A DNA stretch of 63,617 bases from Neobacillus kokaensis (GTDB taxonomy: Bacteria; Bacillota; Bacilli; Bacillales; Cytobacillaceae). Below, one piece after another: positions 61,383-63,617 of this stretch. The notes beneath the pieces are model-generated. The model did no database searches. It worked only from the letters and a program-made list of their open reading frames with translations, and was not told where the DNA came from. Position numbers and translations under genes: made by a program. Within the stretch, counting starts at the first letter, position 1. Each line of letters opens with the position of its first letter. Location of the stretch: NCBI RefSeq assembly GCF_014656545.1, contig NZ_BNDS01000018.1, positions 43,497 through 107,113 on the forward strand. The letters run 5' to 3'.

Positions 61383-61661
61383 ATGAGAATCACTGATGCT
61401 GCTCGTGATGAGCTGAAAAAGATGTTCAAAGAAGAGAATGCTAACAACATTCGAATCTTTTTTGATGGCTTTGGCTGAGGACAGCCAAGAATTGGACTGG
61501 CTCTGGATGAGCCGGAGGAAGATGATATTATCGTCACTTTAAATGATATTAAGGTAGCAATTGACCCAATCATTGAACCAAATACAGAAGACCTCATACT
61601 TGAAAGCGGGGGAAATGGTAAAGGGATTTTGATGATTGGTGAAACAGGAAGATGCTGCTAA
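61383..61661 (+). CDS. HesB/IscA-like selenoprotein (in-frame UGA)
   Basis: 92 residues if UGA is read as selenocysteine. ATG at 61383 has ACAGGAGGA upstream. Residues 1-31 (MRITDAARDELKKMF ... IRIFFDGFG) are a normal HesB/IscA-like start. Codon 32 is TGA (61476-61478), at the place where related proteins have a conserved Cys (DGFGCG). The frame goes on without loss as GQPRIGLALDEPEEDD ... LMIGETGRCC, ending in a Cys pair. A hairpin lies 20 bases after the UGA. It sits 66 bases after arsC with no terminator between, so it is probably the last gene of the arsenic operon. The role is unknown; a selenothiol/thiol site for arsenic or iron-sulfur chemistry is possible (inference). Confidence 0.87.
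61499..61513 (+). promoter_or_regulatory. Candidate bacterial SECIS element of the HesB-like gene
   Basis: GGCTC-TGGAT-GAGCC: 5-base stem, 5-base loop with G among its first two bases. The loop begins 25 bases after the UGA, inside the described bacterial SECIS window. Confidence 0.6.
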
Positions 61662-61743
61662 GTATAAAGGGGACTCAATTAACTTTAAGCCGTTCTCTTT
61701 TGGAGTACCCGCATAGGAAATCGCATATATAAAAACAAGTATA

Positions 61744-61782
61744 AAAGCAGTGGATTTCGCAAGTGAAATCACACTGCTTTTT
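61744..61782 (+). terminator. Terminator of the arsenic/HesB operon
   Basis: AAAGCAGTG with ATTTC, then GAAAT and CACTGCTTTTT. A strong stem with a central GCAAGT loop. Confidence 0.9.
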
Positions 61783-61850
61783 GGCATTGTTAAAGGGGTT
61801 TTATGGTAAAATTGATAATAAAGCTTATTGTACTAACGGGGCAGATTAGT

Positions 61851-61879
61851 TTTACAGGAATAGTTTGTTACAATATAGA
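61851..61879 (+). promoter_or_regulatory. Sigma-A promoter
   Basis: TTTACA, 17-base spacer, TATAGA. Drives the short ORF at 61905 and perhaps the gene at 62139. Confidence 0.6.
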
Positions 61880-61904
61880 AAAACAGTGACAGAGGTGTTC
61901 AGTG

Positions 61905-62054
61905 TTGAACGAAAAGCAACGATTATTTTTTAAAAAAGACATAAAGGATAAAAATGTTGATTTATCGGTTTGGTCATTAGAAATCAATGCCAAAATACAA
62001 AGTACAGAACACTTAAAGAAGGATTATATGTCACTCCAAAAGAAGCCAAAATAG
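61905..62054 (+). pseudogene. Short ORF, probably frameshifted
   Basis: A TTG (or GTG three bases earlier) with AGAGGTG upstream starts a 49-residue frame (LNEKQRLFFKKDIKDKN ...). After its stop, another frame goes on with VEDREAFRKVQNDIVQK, as if one gene had been broken by a frameshift. Function unknown. Confidence 0.35.
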
Positions 62055-62138
62055 TGTAGAGGATAGAGAAGCATTTAGAAAAGTACAAAACGATATTGTA
62101 CAGAAATAAGAAGGTATAGTTTCATTGGAGGGATTGAT

Positions 62139-63221
62139 ATTAGTAACCAATATACAAAATTATTGACCGCTTATTTTGATTTACTTTCTTTAAAACGGTT
62201 CATGTTGAGATGTAATAAACTTGAAGATTTTAACGCTGTGATAATATATACCTCTTTTAGAGATGTATGTTTAGTAATTTATGAAATAAATAAAAATATA
62301 TTAGGCACTGTTGAAGAATTACCTTTCGCTATAAGAGAGTTTCGGAATAAAATTAAGCTATTTGAAAAAGGAGGAAATCAAAAAGTATACCATCAAATTA
62401 TTCAACAACACTTAGTAGATTATAAAGATTATACAGATAATATAGGATTTTATCTAAATGATAACGGTCAAGCTATAGGCAGCACTATTTATCCTGAATA
62501 TTTATTAAGAAGATTACAGTATTTAAAGGAGCCAACAGAAGAAGATAAACCAGAAATTTTTAATTTTGCCAGAGAAGTAGGTAGTGAATTACAAAGGATT
62601 ATTAATATTTTTGAGAGAGAAATTCCGTCGCTTTTGCAGCCTAACGTTAATGAATCGAAATTTATTGAAGTACAAAAATCTAGAGTTACTTATAAAGATG
62701 TTAATCACTCCAAATTATTTAATGGGGATGAATCATCAAATGTTTTTAAATATAGATTAATTTTAATCTTACAAGAAGCTTTTGCTATTCAATGGATTCA
62801 TGAGATTTATAACATAAATATAATTAATAGAGATACCATTGATGAATATTTTTTATTTCGTTTTACTATTAATCGTTTCGATAGCATTGTAGATTCACTA
62901 ATAAATTTACAAAAGTTTTCTACTGTGCAATTTGACGAATTAAATATTAGTTCGGCAGGGAAGTTAAATAAGTTACTTGAAGATTATATGGTTAATGATT
63001 TTGAAGCAGTTGCAGAGCTTAGAAATACATTACATTATGATGATGTGAAAAACTTCTATGATTATTTTGTTGAGATTGATAGTTTAGATGGATTAAATGC
63101 ACTTTTGACAATTAATAATAAAATATATCAATACATTGATGACTTCTTGGAGATAAGTAGTATTTCTTCTACACCATTAATTGAACTAATTATAAAATCA
63201 CTATTCTCTAATGGATTATAA
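62139..63221 (+). CDS. AT-rich orphan protein, possible HEPN-domain protein
   Basis: 360 residues from an ATT start at 62139, which has TTGGAGGG at ideal distance; the first standard start is TTG 62163 without a good binding site. No signal peptide or membrane helix; mainly helical. Two R-N-containing helices are present: AIREFRNKIKLFEK (about 65-78) and, near the C-terminal third, AELRNTLHYDDVKNF, which matches the R-x(3)-H pattern of HEPN ribonuclease domains. Base composition is clearly more AT-rich than in its neighbours, a sign of transfer. Function unknown; a defence or stress role is only a suggestion. Confidence 0.7.
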   Translation: MSNQYTKLLTAYFDLLSLKRFMLRCNKLEDFNAVIIYTSFRDVCLVIYEINKNILGTVEELPFAIREFRNKIKLFEKGGNQKVYHQIIQQHLVDYKDYTDNIGFYLNDNGQAIGSTIYPEYLLRRLQYLKEPTEEDKPEIFNFAREVGSELQRIINIFEREIPSLLQPNVNESKFIEVQKSRVTYKDVNHSKLFNGDESSNVFKYRLILILQEAFAIQWIHEIYNINIINRDTIDEYFLFRFTINRFDSIVDSLINLQKFSTVQFDELNISSAGKLNKLLEDYMVNDFEAVAELRNTLHYDDVKNFYDYFVEIDSLDGLNALLTINNKIYQYIDDFLEISSISSTPLIELIIKSLFSNGL

Positions 63222-63234
63222 GGAATATGTGATT

Positions 63235-63372
63235 TTAAACAACTTTATTATTTGTATGATATCTATAAAATAACTATTATGTATAACTTTTCAACAATTT
63301 CAATAACCTTCGTCTGTTAAATCAGAAGAAGGTTATTGTGTTTCTAAGACCAAAATTAAACAACTTTATTAT
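63235..63372. repeat. 17-bp direct repeat around the terminator
   Basis: TTAAACAACTTTATTAT is present at 63235-63251 and 63356-63372. Both copies open similar reading frames (KQLYYLY), so this looks like a small duplication. Confidence 0.85.
63301..63338. terminator. Terminator after the orphan gene
   Basis: CAATAACCTTC and GAAGGTTATTG, perfect 11-base arms with a 16-base loop, then TGTTTCT. Confidence 0.75.
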
Positions 63373-63552
63373 CTCTACACAGATATTATTGAAACTGTAA
63401 TAACAGAAATAATGGAATTGATTGATGGATATGGTTCGTTGAAATTTGCAGTTGATTTAATAGACGAGGAAACAAAGCAGTCATTAAGGGAGAAAATTGA
63501 ACTACACGACAGTTTTATGAATTATATATATGAAAATGAAGGTTATATATAA
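63340..63552 (+). pseudogene. Fragment of an unidentified gene
   Basis: An open frame of 70 codons without a start or ribosome binding site (KQLYYLYTDIIETVITEIME, then LKFAVDLIDEETKQSLREKI). It is protein-like and acidic, and might be a truncated gene. No family recognised. Confidence 0.35.
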
Positions 63553-63617
63553 TAAATCAAATAACTTGTTTACAACGGATTAATGAGTATGTGAAATATT
63601 GTACTTAAACAAACGGG

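Overview
The window looks like chromosomal DNA of a low-GC, spore-forming Gram-positive bacterium of the Bacillaceae (Bacillus, Neobacillus or Mesobacillus-like; the genus is inference). The reasons are strong AGGAGG ribosome binding sites, sigma-A promoters with 17-base spacers, and many Bacillus-type families: YusW and YdhK lipoproteins, YesL, LplB/YtcP/LipO-type sugar transport, a CdaS sporulation diadenylate cyclase and an MhqR-type quinone regulon. I saw no rRNA, tRNA, CRISPR array or intact transposon.

Layout. 1-2.8 kb: a 7 x 52-base tandem array, a nucleotidyltransferase-like gene, a YusW-like lipoprotein with an overlooked 38-codon gene in front of it, and a Cof-type HAD phosphatase. 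3.1-33.0 kb: a large uronate-polysaccharide utilisation locus. It holds the complete KduI-KduD-KdgK-KdgA route, an unrecognised 570-residue protein, IclR, GntR and membrane AraC regulators, two secreted M60 metallopeptidases, an ABC importer without its ATPase, a DUF2264 protein, a GH88 unsaturated glucuronyl hydrolase, YesL, a secreted PL8 lyase, a GH95-like enzyme and an EEP-family hydrolase. The 3' end of the HAD gene is repeated just beyond this block (2716-2774 and 33453-33511), so the locus looks like a 30.7-kb island bounded by direct repeats. The logic is: PL8 cuts an acidic (hyaluronan or chondroitin-like) polymer outside, M60 peptidases attack the glycoprotein part, the ABC system imports unsaturated oligomers, GH88 releases the unsaturated uronate, and the Kdu/Kdg enzymes take it to pyruvate and glyceraldehyde-3-phosphate.

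33.8-45.1 kb: an electrophile/quinone stress region (MarR/MhqR repressor, DoxX, three ring-cleaving dioxygenases, FMN reductase, flavin-reductase-like protein, MhqD-like esterase, Ohr, WrbA-like protein). Near-identical palindromes related to TATCTCGAATTCGAGATA sit directly after the -10 box of several promoters, including the promoter of an uncharacterised gene (42317). cdaS and rpiA lie inside this stretch. 45.6-58.7 kb: an ordinary mixed region (XRE/DUF2975 pair, ECF sigma factor and membrane partner, Cys-rich-tailed protein, CAP protein, a GDPD-PhoD fusion behind a Pho box, flavohemoglobin, YdhK, M20 peptidase) with several decayed genes and two intergenic repeat arrays. 59.2-61.7 kb: an arsR-arsB-arsC operon. 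61.9-63.6 kb: AT-rich sequence with an orphan protein.

The most striking observation is two probable selenoproteins read through in-frame UGA codons. One is a glutaredoxin whose active site would be U-P-Y-C (minus strand, 48993-49226). The other is a HesB/IscA-like protein at the end of the arsenic operon (61383-61661). Each has its own ribosome binding site, intact homologous sequence on both sides of the UGA, and a hairpin downstream that fits the loose bacterial SECIS rules.
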